A stretch of DNA of 59,767 bases from Parvibaculum sp049671045. Lineage in GTDB: Bacteria > Pseudomonadota > Alphaproteobacteria > Parvibaculales > Parvibaculaceae. The position numbers and the translations under genes were made by a program. Position 1 is the stretch's first letter. Each line of letters starts with the position of its first letter. Of the stretch, positions 44,023-53,347 are shown one piece after another. Location: NCBI RefSeq assembly GCF_049671045.1, contig NZ_JBATUH010000021.1, forward strand, positions 1-59,767, written 5' to 3'. Below the pieces are notes generated by a model. It did no database searches, was not told the DNA's origin, and saw nothing but the letters and a program-made list of their open reading frames with translations.

Positions 44023-44306
44023 GCGAAACTGCCCCCGATCGTGCAACGGCGCGGTCCAATTCATGCTTCTGCGGCCGTTCACGCTCCCCGGTGGAACGAT
44101 CGAGCCCCTTAACATCAACCCCTACTTACGCTATTCCGCGTCGGATTGTCCTTCGTCGAGATTACCTTTCTGCTATCAAGCAGGGCAACATGTCATGGAC
44201 GAAGGATTTGCCGGATTTGTTGCCGCTTTCGCGGGTTATGGTTATCGTGCGCGCCGCCTCAAAGGCGGTCAACAAGCCCCGTGGCGGGGCATTGGAGCTA
44301 TAGAAA

Positions 44307-45182
44307 ATGTTCAAGGGATCGTACGTCGCCCTCATCACCCCATTCCGTGACGGCAAGGTGGATGAGGAGGCGTTCGCCAAATTGATCGAATGGCAGATCG
44401 CCGAGGGCACGGACGGTCTGGTGCCTTGCGGGACGACGGGCGAGTCGCCCACGCTCTCGCATGAGGAACATCGGCGCGTCGTCGAAATCTGCGTCGAGGT
44501 CACGCGCAAGCGCGTGCCGGTCATCGCAGGCGCCGGCTCCAACAACACTGCCGAGGCGCTCGACCTCATGCGCCATGCGAAGTCCGTTGGCGCGGACGGC
44601 GCGCTCTGCGTGACGGGCTACTACAACAAGCCGTCGCAGGAAGGGCTCTATCAGCACTTCAAGGCGCTGAATGACGCCGTCGACATCCCGATGATCCTCT
44701 ACAACATTCCCGGCCGCACGATCGTCGACATCAGCGTCGAGACGATGACCCGGCTCTTCGCCCTGAAGAACGTGGTCGGCGTCAAGGACGCGACCGCGAA
44801 TCTGGCGCGTGTGAGCCTTCAGCGGCAGGCGATGGGCGCCGAATTCATCCAGCTTTCGGGCGAGGATGCGACCGCTCTCGGCTTCAACGCTCATGGCGGG
44901 CAGGGCTGCATCTCCGTCACGGCCAATATCGCGCCGAGGCTTTGCGCCGAGTTCCAGAAGGCGACGCTCGCCGGCGACTACGGAAAGGCGCTCGAATATC
45001 AGGATCGCCTGCTGCCGCTTCACCATAATCTTTTCGTCGAGCCGAGCCCGGCGCCGGTCAAGTATGCGGCGAGCCTGCTTGGCCTTTGCCGCGAGGAATT
45101 GCGGCTTCCGCTGGTGCCCGTTACCGCGGAGACGCGCGAAAAGATTCGCGGTGCGATGCGGCATGCCGGTTTGATTGACTGA
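44307..45182 (+). CDS. dapA: 4-hydroxy-tetrahydrodipicolinate synthase
   Basis: A 291-residue DapA, which condenses pyruvate with aspartate semialdehyde for lysine and diaminopimelate synthesis. The PCGTTGESPTLS motif, the catalytic Tyr in VTGYYNKPSQEG and the Schiff-base Lys in VVGVKDAT are all present. Length is normal. It is followed 22 bp later by smpB. Confidence 0.97.
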   Translation: MFKGSYVALITPFRDGKVDEEAFAKLIEWQIAEGTDGLVPCGTTGESPTLSHEEHRRVVEICVEVTRKRVPVIAGAGSNNTAEALDLMRHAKSVGADGALCVTGYYNKPSQEGLYQHFKALNDAVDIPMILYNIPGRTIVDISVETMTRLFALKNVVGVKDATANLARVSLQRQAMGAEFIQLSGEDATALGFNAHGGQGCISVTANIAPRLCAEFQKATLAGDYGKALEYQDRLLPLHHNLFVEPSPAPVKYAASLLGLCREELRLPLVPVTAETREKIRGAMRHAGLID

Positions 45183-45204
45183 CGCCAATCGGGACAGAAG
45201 GACC

Positions 45205-45702
45205 ATGTCCTCCAAGAGCGGCGGTGCGAAAAAGAAGCTCGGAGACGGCCGGAAGATCATCGCCGACAACCGCAAGGCGCGCTTCAACTATACGATCACC
45301 GATACCTTCGAGGCGGGGATCGAGCTGAAGGGTACCGAGGTGAAGTCGCTGCGCGTGGGGCAGGGAAGCCTCAACGAGGCCTATGCGCAGGCGACGAAGC
45401 AGGGCGAGATCATGCTCGTCAACGCCTATATCCCCGTCTATCTCCAGGCCAACCAGTTCAACCACGAGACGCGGCGGCCGCGTAAGCTCCTGCTTCACCG
45501 CCGCGAGATCGACAAGCTCTCCCAGGCGGTTCTTCGTCAGGGGATGACGCTCGTTCCGCTCAAGATGTATTTCAACGAAAAGGGACGGGTTAAGGTGGAA
45601 ATCGGTCTGGCGCAGGGCAAGAAGCTCGCCGACAAGCGCGAGACGGAGAAGAAACGCACCTGGGAGCGCGACAAGGCGCGGGTGATGCGCGAGCGCGGCT
45701 AG
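45205..45702 (+). CDS. smpB: SsrA-binding protein SmpB
   Basis: A 165-residue SmpB, the partner of tmRNA in rescuing stalled ribosomes. The RNA-binding core (ADNRKARFNYTITDTFEAGI, then ELKGTEVKSLRVGQGSL) and the basic C-terminal tail (KRETEKKRTWERDKARVMRERG, in parts KRETEKKRTWERD and RVMRERG) are intact. AGAAGGA precedes the ATG at 45205. No ssrA gene is visible beside it. Confidence 0.97.
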   Translation: MSSKSGGAKKKLGDGRKIIADNRKARFNYTITDTFEAGIELKGTEVKSLRVGQGSLNEAYAQATKQGEIMLVNAYIPVYLQANQFNHETRRPRKLLLHRREIDKLSQAVLRQGMTLVPLKMYFNEKGRVKVEIGLAQGKKLADKRETEKKRTWERDKARVMRERG

Positions 45703-45734
45703 GTTCGATCGGACGACATGCACGGGGAGCGGCC

Positions 45735-46406
45735 ATGAGCGAAGAGGGCAAGCCCGGCCTGCTTGGCCAGATCAAGGACAGGCTGATCCGTTCCAAGGAA
45801 AGGACGGCGGCGGAGGGCCGGCACATCACCGGCAGCCCCGATCGCGGCCATGAGCGCCGATTGCCGCCGGGCCAGCACCTGGTCGAGAAGTGGCCCGTGC
45901 TCGATCTCGGCATCCAGCCCGAAGTGCCGCTCGATGAATGGCGGCTCGTCATCGACGGCGCGATCGAAGCGCCGCTGACGCTGACCTTCGATCGGTTCAT
46001 GGCGCTGCCGCAGTCGCATTTCGTCAGCGACATTCACTGCGTCACCACCTGGAGCCGCTATGACAATCGCTGGGATGGCGTGTCGTCGCGTTCGATCCTC
46101 GAAATGGTGAAGCCGAAGCCCGAGGCGCGGCATGTCATCTTTCATTCCTATGACGGCTACACGACGAACATTGCGCTCGAGGCTTTCGCGGCGCCCGATG
46201 TGATCCTCGCCCATAGCTGGGAAGGCGAGCGGCTCACGCGCGAGCATGGCGGACCCGTCCGCATGGTGGTGCCGCAATGGTATTTCTGGAAGAGCGCGAA
46301 GTGGGTCCGGCGCATCGAGTTCAGCGCCGTCGACAGGCCGGGTTTCTGGGAGCTGCGCGGCTACCACAATGAAGGCGATCCGTGGACGGAGCAGCGCTAC
46401 AGCTGA
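45735..46406 (+). CDS. Sulfite oxidase-like molybdopterin oxidoreductase
   Basis: A 223-residue protein of the oxidoreductase molybdopterin-binding (sulfite oxidase) fold. The Mo-coordinating Cys lies in DIHCVTTWSRYDNRWDGV. No signal peptide is evident, which sets it apart from periplasmic MsrP and suggests a cytoplasmic enzyme. The substrate is unknown. It follows smpB by 32 bp. Confidence 0.87.
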   Translation: MSEEGKPGLLGQIKDRLIRSKERTAAEGRHITGSPDRGHERRLPPGQHLVEKWPVLDLGIQPEVPLDEWRLVIDGAIEAPLTLTFDRFMALPQSHFVSDIHCVTTWSRYDNRWDGVSSRSILEMVKPKPEARHVIFHSYDGYTTNIALEAFAAPDVILAHSWEGERLTREHGGPVRMVVPQWYFWKSAKWVRRIEFSAVDRPGFWELRGYHNEGDPWTEQRYS

Positions 46407-46409
46407 ACT

Positions 46410-47066
46410 TCAGGCCTTGTCCAGAAAGGCCCTGATGTCGCGGAACACGGCGTGGAACATCTCCGTCGTGAGGCGCCCGGTGTTCGTGTTGTAGCGCGAG
46501 CAGTGATAGCTGTCGAAGAGCCGCACGCCGCCGCCTATGTCGTGGCTTGCCTGATGGGCGAAGGCGGCCTGCGTGCGCTTCACCTGCCGCTCGATGAGCA
46601 CGCTGTCATGGGCGATGCGGCCGAGCGCGAGCACGGCCTTGAGGCGCGGCAGGGCGGCGATGCGTGCGGAAAAGAAGGGCAGGCAGGTTCTGGCCTCGAG
46701 CGGGGTCGGCTTGTTCTGGGGCGGCACGCAGCGCACGGCATTGGTGATCATGGCGTCGATGAGCGTGAGCCCGTCATCCGGGCGCGCGGCATAGGCGCCC
46801 TTCGCGAAGCCGAATTCGATAAGCGTCGAATAGAGAAGATCGCCCGCATAGTCGCCGGTGAAGGGCCGGCCGGTCCGGTTCGCGCCCTGAAGGCCCGGCG
46901 CGAGGCCGACGATCAGGAGGCGCGCCTTTTCGCTGCCGAAGGAGGGCACGGGCCCGTTGAACCAGTCCGGATGCGCGGCGCGATTGGCCTGCCGGAAGGC
47001 GACGAGGCGGGGGCAAAGCGGGCAGTCATGCGGTGGCTCCGCTTCCCACTGCTGCAGGGCTTTCAT
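46410..47066 (-). CDS. Family 5 uracil-DNA glycosylase (UdgB-like)
   Basis: A 218-residue glycosylase that removes uracil and other deaminated bases. The N-terminal CPLCPRL supplies cluster cysteines, with more at CVPP and TCLPFF; motif A is GLAPGLQGANRTGRPFTGD and the C-terminal His lies in DSYHCSRYN. These fit family 5, including its [4Fe-4S] cluster. The NYN gene lies 17 bp upstream in the same direction. Confidence 0.9.
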   Translation of the reverse strand: MKALQQWEAEPPHDCPLCPRLVAFRQANRAAHPDWFNGPVPSFGSEKARLLIVGLAPGLQGANRTGRPFTGDYAGDLLYSTLIEFGFAKGAYAARPDDGLTLIDAMITNAVRCVPPQNKPTPLEARTCLPFFSARIAALPRLKAVLALGRIAHDSVLIERQVKRTQAAFAHQASHDIGGGVRLFDSYHCSRYNTNTGRLTTEMFHAVFRDIRAFLDKA

Positions 47067-47083
47067 GAGTGCAAATCCGGATT

Positions 47084-47704
47084 TCAGGCGCGGGCGGGGA
47101 GGTCGTCGTCCTCGTCTTCGTCGTCGTAATAGTCGTCGTCATCCTGCGCGTGGAGCGGCGCATGGCTGCGATTGTCCTGATTGCGGCCGAGGGAGCCGCG
47201 CAGCGTGTCGAGGTCGATGAACTGGTCGGCCTGACGGCGCAGCTCATCGGCGATCATGGGCGGCGCGCTGCGGATCGTCGAGACGACGGTGACGCGCTTC
47301 CCCTTACGCTGGATGGCGTCGACGAGGCGGCGGAAGTCGCCGTCGCCGGAGAAGAGGACGAGATGGTCGACCTTGTCGGCAAGCTCCATGGCATCGACGG
47401 CGAGCTCGATGTCCATATTGCCTTTGACGCGGCGTCGGCCGGTGGAATCGGTGAATTCCTTGGCGGGCTTCGTCACCACCGAGTAACCATTATAGTCGAG
47501 CCAGTCGATCAGTGGCCGGAGCGGAGAATACTCCTGATCCTCCAGAAGAGCCGTGTAATAAAAAGCCCGAACCAATATGCCTTTTGACCGAAAAAGCTCC
47601 AGAAGTCGCTTGTAATCTATGTCAAACCCAAGTCCACGCGCGGCTGAATAAAGGTTGGCGCCGTCGATGAAAAGGGCAATACGTTCCTGCGGGTAAAAGC
47701 CCAT
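47084..47704 (-). CDS. NYN-domain (LabA-like) ribonuclease-type protein
   Basis: A 206-residue NYN protein of the PIN-like nuclease class. Conserved acidic residues are seen in ALFIDGANLY, GNMDIELAVDAM and VLFSGDGDFRRLVDAI. The C-terminus ends in a run of Asp, Glu and Tyr (about 185-202). Members bind or cut RNA; the target is unknown. The ATG at 47704 is preceded by AAGGAG. Confidence 0.9.
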   Translation of the reverse strand: MGFYPQERIALFIDGANLYSAARGLGFDIDYKRLLELFRSKGILVRAFYYTALLEDQEYSPLRPLIDWLDYNGYSVVTKPAKEFTDSTGRRRVKGNMDIELAVDAMELADKVDHLVLFSGDGDFRRLVDAIQRKGKRVTVVSTIRSAPPMIADELRRQADQFIDLDTLRGSLGRNQDNRSHAPLHAQDDDDYYDDEDEDDDLPARA

Positions 47705-47848
47705 ACTTCTCTCCTTGAAACCCGGTACTAGCGGAGATCGGAAAATCCATTTTTCACGCAAGCTTCGGTTGCGCGTGTGAATAGCGCCAAACTATAGAAG
47801 TACTCATGTTTTGGGAACGGATATTGAAATCGTGTTGAGCGGGCCGCA

Positions 47849-48397
47849 ATGATCCTTGTTGGAATGGGCGCAAATCTGCCCACGGCGCATGGCGACCCTC
47901 TTGCGACGCTGCATGCGGCGATCGAGGCCATGCCTTCATTCGGCGTCGATGTCGTCCGGCGCTCGTCTTTCTACCGGACGCCCGCCATGGCTGCCTATGC
48001 GCAGCCTCCTTATGTGAATGCCGTGATCGTGGTGGAGAGCGCCTTGCCGGCGGAGGAACTTCTCCAGACGCTCCACCGGATCGAGTCGCATTTCGGGCGG
48101 GTGAGGCTCGTCCGCTGGGGGGAGCGCACGCTTGACCTAGACCTTTTGGACTATGGCGGCGTCGTGAGGCCCTCGCAGCATCCCCAGGGCCTTCAGGCGG
48201 GGACGGGGCCCATTCCGCTCTGCCTGCCGCATCCCGGCATTTGCGAGCGTGGCTTCGTGCTCGTTCCGCTGGCTGAGGTCGCGCCGGAATGGCGCCATCC
48301 GGTCAATGGCGAGGGAGCGGCGGCCCTCCTGGGGCGCCTCATTGCGGATCAGGGCGAGGCCGCGACGGCCGGGATCGAGCGCCTGACGCCCGGATAA
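47849..48397 (+). CDS. folK: Hydroxymethyl-dihydropterin pyrophosphokinase
   Basis: A 182-residue HPPK of folate synthesis, which transfers pyrophosphate from ATP to 6-hydroxymethyl-dihydropterin. The signatures are MGANLP near the start, SSFYRTPA, NAVIVVES, and the HPPK motif RWGERTLDLDLLDYG. The C-terminus has LPHPGICERGFVLVPLAEVAP. It stands alone, followed by rpoZ. Confidence 0.94.
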   Translation: MILVGMGANLPTAHGDPLATLHAAIEAMPSFGVDVVRRSSFYRTPAMAAYAQPPYVNAVIVVESALPAEELLQTLHRIESHFGRVRLVRWGERTLDLDLLDYGGVVRPSQHPQGLQAGTGPIPLCLPHPGICERGFVLVPLAEVAPEWRHPVNGEGAAALLGRLIADQGEAATAGIERLTPG

Positions 48398-48415
48398 ACC
48401 CGTGGAACGGGCCAA

Positions 48416-48441
48416 ATCCGGGGCCTAACGCCCTGTTTTTT
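48416..48441 (+). terminator. Weak intrinsic terminator after folK
   Basis: A short GC hairpin (GGGGC/GCCCT with a G-T pair) followed by six T lies about 20 bp after the folK stop, separating folK from rpoZ. Confidence 0.5.
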
Positions 48442-48514
48442 CTTGCTTCCCCGAGGGCCAGACCCTACATACTCGGCAAAACCCTTTCCCTGACCTATTG
48501 CGGAGTTCCGATAC

Positions 48515-48937
48515 ATGGCGCGTGTGACCGTTGAAGACTGCGTCGACAAGGTGCCGAATCGTTTCGAGCTCGTGCTGCTTTCGGCCCATCGTGCCCGGGC
48601 CATGTCGGCTGGCGCGGAGCTGACGGTCGATCGCGACAACGACAAGAACCCGGTTGTGGCCCTGCGCGAGATCGCGGAGCGGACCATCGCGCCGGACGAC
48701 CTGCGCGAGGACCTGATCGGCAGCATGCAGAAGCGCGTCGAGACGGAAGAGCCCGAGGTCGAGAGCCTGCAGCTTCTGACCTCCGGCGAGGTCGCGGCCT
48801 CCGAGATCGACACGTTCGGCGCGGCCGGCGGCGGCGACCGGATGAGCGAGGAGGAGCTTCTGCGCGCGATCCAGAACCAGATCGACTCTCCGCAGCAGAA
48901 ATCGGCCGATGCCGACGACATGGATGCGGAAGACTGA
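48515..48937 (+). CDS. rpoZ: RNA polymerase omega subunit
   Basis: A 140-residue omega subunit, which helps assemble beta' and in many bacteria forms a ppGpp site. The N-terminal MARVTVEDCVDKVPNRFELVL (in parts MARVTVEDC and VPNRFELVLL), ending in AHRAR, and NPVVALREIA are conserved; the acidic C-terminal extension is common in alphaproteobacteria. It sits just before the (p)ppGpp synthetase gene rsh, an arrangement seen widely. Confidence 0.96.
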   Translation: MARVTVEDCVDKVPNRFELVLLSAHRARAMSAGAELTVDRDNDKNPVVALREIAERTIAPDDLREDLIGSMQKRVETEEPEVESLQLLTSGEVAASEIDTFGAAGGGDRMSEEELLRAIQNQIDSPQQKSADADDMDAED

Positions 48938-48987
48938 GAGAAGGCCAAAGGCGGAAGGATGAGGTTCCGCTGCCGAGCGTAATCGAG

Positions 48988-49022
48988 CGCCGCCCCGGCC
49001 GGAAGGTGAGGGCGGCGTTTTT
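48988..49022 (+). terminator. Rho-independent terminator after rpoZ
   Basis: CGCCGCCC (48988-48995) pairs with GGGCGGCG (49010-49017), followed by five T. It separates rpoZ from rsh. Confidence 0.85.
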
Positions 49023-49061
49023 GTGTGCGTGAGGCGTATCGGGTGGACGAACGGGTGAGCG

Positions 49062-51212
49062 ATGCTGCGCCAGTACGAACTGGTTGATCGGATTCTGGGC
49101 TACGATCCGAAGGCGGACGAAGCCCTCATCAACCGCGCCTATGTCTATGCCATGAAGCAGCATGGCAATCAGATGCGGGCGAGCGGCGACCCCTATTTCT
49201 CGCATCCGATCGAGGTCGCGGGCATTCTCACCGATCTCAAGCTCGACACGGCGACCATCGTCACCGCGATCCTGCACGACACGATCGAGGATACCGGCGC
49301 GACCATGGAGGAGCTGACCAAGCTCTTCGGCGGCGAGGTCGCCAATCTCGTCGATGGCGTGACGAAGCTCACGCGGATCGAGATCACCTCGGAGCGCTCC
49401 AAGCAGGCGGAGAATTTCCGCAAGTTCCTGCTGGCCATGTCGAACGACATCCGCGTACTGCTCGTCAAGCTTGCGGACCGGCTCCACAACATGCGGACGC
49501 TGCATTTCATTCCGTCCCCGGAAAAGCGCCGCCGCATCGCACAGGAAACGATGGACATCTATGCGCCGCTTGCCGGCCGCATGGGAATTCAGGAAATCCG
49601 CGAGGAGCTGGAAGACCTCGCCTTCAAGGAACTCAATCCTGAGGCGCGCGAAACGCTGCTGAAGCGGCTCAACGAGTTCCATTCGGCAAGCTCGGAAACG
49701 CTCAAGCGCATCGCGGAGAGCCTTCAGGCGCGGCTGGAGGAGGGAGGCCTTGCCTGCAAGGTCGACGGGCGGCTGAAGCGCGCCTATTCGATCTGGCGCA
49801 AGATGGAGCGCCGGGCGATCTCGCTCGAGCAGCTTTCCGACATTTTCGGCTTCCGCGTCATCGTCGACGATGTCGCGGATTGCTATCGCGCCGTCGGCAT
49901 TCTGCATACGAACTGGCCGATGGTTCCGGGCCGGTTCAAGGATTACATCTCGACGCCGAAGAACAACGGCTATCGCTCGATCCACACCACCATGATCGGG
50001 CCCGAGAACAAGCGCGTCGAGGTGCAGGTCCGCACGCACAAGATGCATGAGGTGGCCGAACTCGGCATCGCCGCGCACTGGCTCTACAAGGACGGTTCGA
50101 GCGGCGCGGAGCGGTCGGAGGAATTCGCGAGCACCTTCCGCTGGCTGCGCCAGCTCATCGAAATGCTCGAGCATGGCGGCACGCCGGAAGAGTTTCTGGA
50201 GCACACCAAGCTCCAGATGTATTCGGACCAGGTCTTCTGCTTCACGCCCAAGGGACTTCTCATCACGCTGCCGCGCGGCGCGACGCCGATCGACTTCGCC
50301 TATGCCGTCCACACGGAAGTCGGCGATAGCTGCGTCGGCTGCAAGATCAACGGCCGGCACATGCCGCTGCGCTCGATCCTTCAGAACGGCGATGAGGTGG
50401 AAATCATCCGCTCGCAGGCCCAGCGCCCTTCGCCGGGCTGGGAGGCTTTCGTCGCGACGGGCAAGGCGCGCTCGGCCATCCGCCGCGCCATCCGCCAGGC
50501 GAAGCAGGCCGAGTTCGGCAGGCTCGGGCGGCAGATCATCAAGGGTGTGTTCGAGGCGGCGGGCAAGGAGGTGACGGATGTCATCCTCCAGCGCGCCATC
50601 GGCCCTCTGCATATGGACGATCTCGGCGACCTTCTCGCCTCTGTCGGCGACGGCACGCTGACCGGCCAGCAGGTGCTCGAAACGGTTTACCCGGAACTTC
50701 CGGCGAAGAAGACCCCGGCGCGCAAATCAGCCAAGGCCAATGGCGCCGGCGACCACCGCGCCGTGGTGCGGCTGACGGGCCGCGGGCACGGGCTTGCGAT
50801 CCGCATGGCGCCGGACAGCCAGCCGCTGCCCGGCGAGCGCATCGTCGGCATCATCACGCCGGGCGAAGGCGTCACCGTCTATCCCATCGACGCGCCCGCT
50901 CTGGCCGAGTTCGACGGCGAGCCGACGCGCTGGCTCGACGTGAAATGGGATATCGACCCCGACCATCCGCAGAGCTTCCCCGCGCGCCTCAACATCACGG
51001 CGCGCAACGAGGTCGGCGCGCTCGGCCACATCACGTCGCTCATCGCCGACTATGGCAGCAACATCACGAATCTGAGCATGACGCAGCGGGATTCCGATTT
51101 CTACGACATGCAGGTCGATCTCGAGGTCCGCGACTTCAAGCACCTGACCCGGATCATGTCGGCGCTAAACGGACTTTCCGTCGTGAGCAAGGTCATCCGG
51201 CCCCGCCGCTAG
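49062..51212 (+). CDS. rsh: Bifunctional (p)ppGpp synthetase/hydrolase Rsh
   Basis: A 716-residue Rel/SpoT homologue. The hydrolase HD domain has H48, H72-D73 and E76-D77 (ILHDTIED). The synthetase domain carries RFKDYISTPKNNGYRSIHT (about 290-310); its RxKD motif is that of bifunctional enzymes. TGS (about 395-455), helical and C-terminal ACT (about 640-715) domains follow. It sets the stringent response and in alphaproteobacteria is usually the only long enzyme of this kind. Confidence 0.96.
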   Translation: MLRQYELVDRILGYDPKADEALINRAYVYAMKQHGNQMRASGDPYFSHPIEVAGILTDLKLDTATIVTAILHDTIEDTGATMEELTKLFGGEVANLVDGVTKLTRIEITSERSKQAENFRKFLLAMSNDIRVLLVKLADRLHNMRTLHFIPSPEKRRRIAQETMDIYAPLAGRMGIQEIREELEDLAFKELNPEARETLLKRLNEFHSASSETLKRIAESLQARLEEGGLACKVDGRLKRAYSIWRKMERRAISLEQLSDIFGFRVIVDDVADCYRAVGILHTNWPMVPGRFKDYISTPKNNGYRSIHTTMIGPENKRVEVQVRTHKMHEVAELGIAAHWLYKDGSSGAERSEEFASTFRWLRQLIEMLEHGGTPEEFLEHTKLQMYSDQVFCFTPKGLLITLPRGATPIDFAYAVHTEVGDSCVGCKINGRHMPLRSILQNGDEVEIIRSQAQRPSPGWEAFVATGKARSAIRRAIRQAKQAEFGRLGRQIIKGVFEAAGKEVTDVILQRAIGPLHMDDLGDLLASVGDGTLTGQQVLETVYPELPAKKTPARKSAKANGAGDHRAVVRLTGRGHGLAIRMAPDSQPLPGERIVGIITPGEGVTVYPIDAPALAEFDGEPTRWLDVKWDIDPDHPQSFPARLNITARNEVGALGHITSLIADYGSNITNLSMTQRDSDFYDMQVDLEVRDFKHLTRIMSALNGLSVVSKVIRPRR

Positions 51213-51320
51213 GGGCGCGCGGGGGCTCGCATCAGCCTGTCCGGGGCCGCGCAGGGCGCGTAATTTTCGGGCCATGGCAGCCGAAATCTGCTATCCCGAA
51301 GCGCCATAACGAGGGGCGCC

Positions 51321-51905
51321 ATGAAAGAAGCGAAAGTTCTCAAGGAATTCGAAAAGGCCGGAGCCCTGCTCAGGGGCCACTTCATCCTGTCCTCCGGATT
51401 GCACAGCCCGATGTTCCTGCAAAAGGCATTGGTGTTCATGAATCCGAAGCGGACCTCGCGGCTCTGCAAGGCGCTCGCCGCCAAGGTGAGGGACGAGGTG
51501 GACGACGATATCGACGCCATCGTCTCCCCGGCCGTCGGCGGCATCATTCCGGGCTATGAGACCGCGCGGCATCTCGGCGTGCCCGCCATGTATGTGGAGC
51601 GCGAGGATGGCGAATTCGTCGTCCGCCGCGGCTTTCCGCTGAAGAAGGGCATGAAGGTGCTCATGGTCGAGGACATCGTGACGACCGGCCTTTCCTCCCG
51701 CGAATGCATCGCTGCGATCAAGAAGACCGGCGCGCGCGTCGTCGCGGCGGCTTGCCTCATCGACCGCTCGGGCGGCCGGGCCAATGTCGGCGTCAAGCTC
51801 GTCTCTCTGGCGCAGATCGACATTCCGGCCTATCCCGCAAGCGAACTCCCGCCCGAACTGGCGGACATCCCGGCCACCAAGCCAGGCAGCCGGGGCCTCA
51901 AATAA
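51321..51905 (+). CDS. pyrE: Orotate phosphoribosyltransferase
   Basis: A 194-residue PyrE, which forms OMP from orotate and PRPP. The PRPP-binding motif is VLMVEDIVTTGLSSRE, and GHFILSSGLHSPMFLQK binds orotate. Length is normal. It lies between rsh and a DUF2062 gene. Confidence 0.95.
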   Translation: MKEAKVLKEFEKAGALLRGHFILSSGLHSPMFLQKALVFMNPKRTSRLCKALAAKVRDEVDDDIDAIVSPAVGGIIPGYETARHLGVPAMYVEREDGEFVVRRGFPLKKGMKVLMVEDIVTTGLSSRECIAAIKKTGARVVAAACLIDRSGGRANVGVKLVSLAQIDIPAYPASELPPELADIPATKPGSRGLK

Positions 51906-51915
51906 GGAATGATCG

Positions 51916-52518
51916 GTGTTCCGGCGTAGGGTCCAGCTTTCGGCCTTGCAGAAAATGCGGGAGTCATTGTGGCCCCGCATCGGCTGGAAGCGTGCGAGCC
52001 TTTATGTCTGGCGACGCGTCTGGCGGCTGAGCGGCACGCCTCATGCGATCGCGCTCGGGGTCGCGGCGGGGGCGTTCGTCTCCTTCACGCCCTTTCTCGG
52101 CTTCCATGTCATGATGGCCCTGCTCATCGCATGGGTGCTGCGCGGCAATCTCATCGCGGCGGTTTTCGGCACGATGGTCGGCAACCCCGTTTCCTATCCG
52201 CCGATCTGGTTCGCCACCTATGATCTCGGCAATCGGCTGCTCGGCCTGTCGGGGCGGCCAAATGTGAACCTCACCGAGCTGCTGATGGGCGGCAAGGCGT
52301 TCGACGTGATCCTGCCGGTCATGGTGCCGATGGCGATCGGCGCCGTGCCGCTCGGTCTTGCGGGCGCGCTCGCCGCCTATTTCTTCGTCAAGACGGCCGT
52401 CTCGGCCTATCAATTACGCAGGCGCGAGCAGCTTGAGGAACGGGCGCTTTCGCGGCATGTGGAAGACGCCGTGCCGGCAGCGGCAGGCAATGAGAGCGAA
52501 AACGACGAGCAGGAATAG
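51916..52518 (+). CDS. DUF2062 membrane protein
   Basis: A 200-residue DUF2062 protein, commonly found beside pyrE and pdxJ in alphaproteobacteria. Three hydrophobic segments are visible (about 45-65, 65-90 and 130-160), with the family stretch GTPHAIALGVAAGAFVSFTP and GTMVGNPVSYPPIW. Function is unknown. It starts with GTG at 51916, 10 bp after pyrE. The C-terminal tail is acidic. Confidence 0.85.
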   Translation: MFRRRVQLSALQKMRESLWPRIGWKRASLYVWRRVWRLSGTPHAIALGVAAGAFVSFTPFLGFHVMMALLIAWVLRGNLIAAVFGTMVGNPVSYPPIWFATYDLGNRLLGLSGRPNVNLTELLMGGKAFDVILPVMVPMAIGAVPLGLAGALAAYFFVKTAVSAYQLRRREQLEERALSRHVEDAVPAAAGNESENDEQE

Positions 52519-52569
52519 AATTATCCGGCATTGATCGCGCGATCCGCGCTGCCGGCGGAGATGGAAGAC

Positions 52570-53337
52570 ATGAGCGGACAGAAGGCGGCGCATCTGCGCC
52601 TCGGCGTGAATATCGACCATGTGGCCACGATCAGGAACGCGCGTGGCGGCGATCATCCCGATCCGGTGCGGGCGGCCGAGACCGCCGCCGCGGCGGGCGC
52701 CGATGGCATCACGGCGCATCTGCGCGAGGATCGCCGGCACATCCGCGACCGCGACATCGAGCAGTTGATGGGCACGATCGGGCTGCCGCTCAATCTTGAA
52801 ATGGCGGCGACGGAGGAAATGCTTGAAATCGCCCTCCGGCACCGCCCGCATGCATGCTGCATCGTGCCCGAGCGGCGCGAGGAGGTGACGACCGAGGGCG
52901 GCCTCGACGTTGCGGGGCACCGCGATCATCTGGCGCCTTACGTGGCGAAGCTGCGGGATGCGGGCATCCGCGTCTCGCTCTTCATCAATCCCGACCGCCA
53001 CCAGCTCGAGGCTGCTGTCGCTCTCGGCGCGCCCGTGGTGGAGCTTCACACCGGCGCCTATTGCGATGCGGGGGGAGCGGCGCGCGCGGCCGAGCTTGCC
53101 CGCCTCACCTCAGCGGCCCGCGAGGGCGGTGCCATGGGGCTCGAGATCCATGCGGGACATGGCCTCACATTCGCCAATGTCGCGCCCGTGGCCGCGCTGC
53201 CGGAGGTGGCGGAACTCAATATCGGGCATTTCCTCATCGGCGAAGCGATATTCACCGGGCTCGATCAGGCGATCAGGCGCATGCGTGCCCTGATGGAGGA
53301 AGCGCGCGCGGAGGCGCTTTGCGCACCGAAGGCATGA
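52570..53337 (+). CDS. pdxJ: Pyridoxine 5'-phosphate synthase
   Basis: A 255-residue PdxJ, the last step of DXP-dependent vitamin B6 synthesis. Signatures are LGVNIDHVATIRNARGG, DGITAHLREDRRHI, NLEMAATEEML and IHAGHGL. The ATG at 52570 has GGAGATGGA upstream; ATG 52561 in frame is also possible. It is followed 10 bp later by acpS, the usual order. Confidence 0.96.
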   Translation: MSGQKAAHLRLGVNIDHVATIRNARGGDHPDPVRAAETAAAAGADGITAHLREDRRHIRDRDIEQLMGTIGLPLNLEMAATEEMLEIALRHRPHACCIVPERREEVTTEGGLDVAGHRDHLAPYVAKLRDAGIRVSLFINPDRHQLEAAVALGAPVVELHTGAYCDAGGAARAAELARLTSAAREGGAMGLEIHAGHGLTFANVAPVAALPEVAELNIGHFLIGEAIFTGLDQAIRRMRALMEEARAEALCAPKA

Positions 53338-53347
53338 TCTCGAGGGC

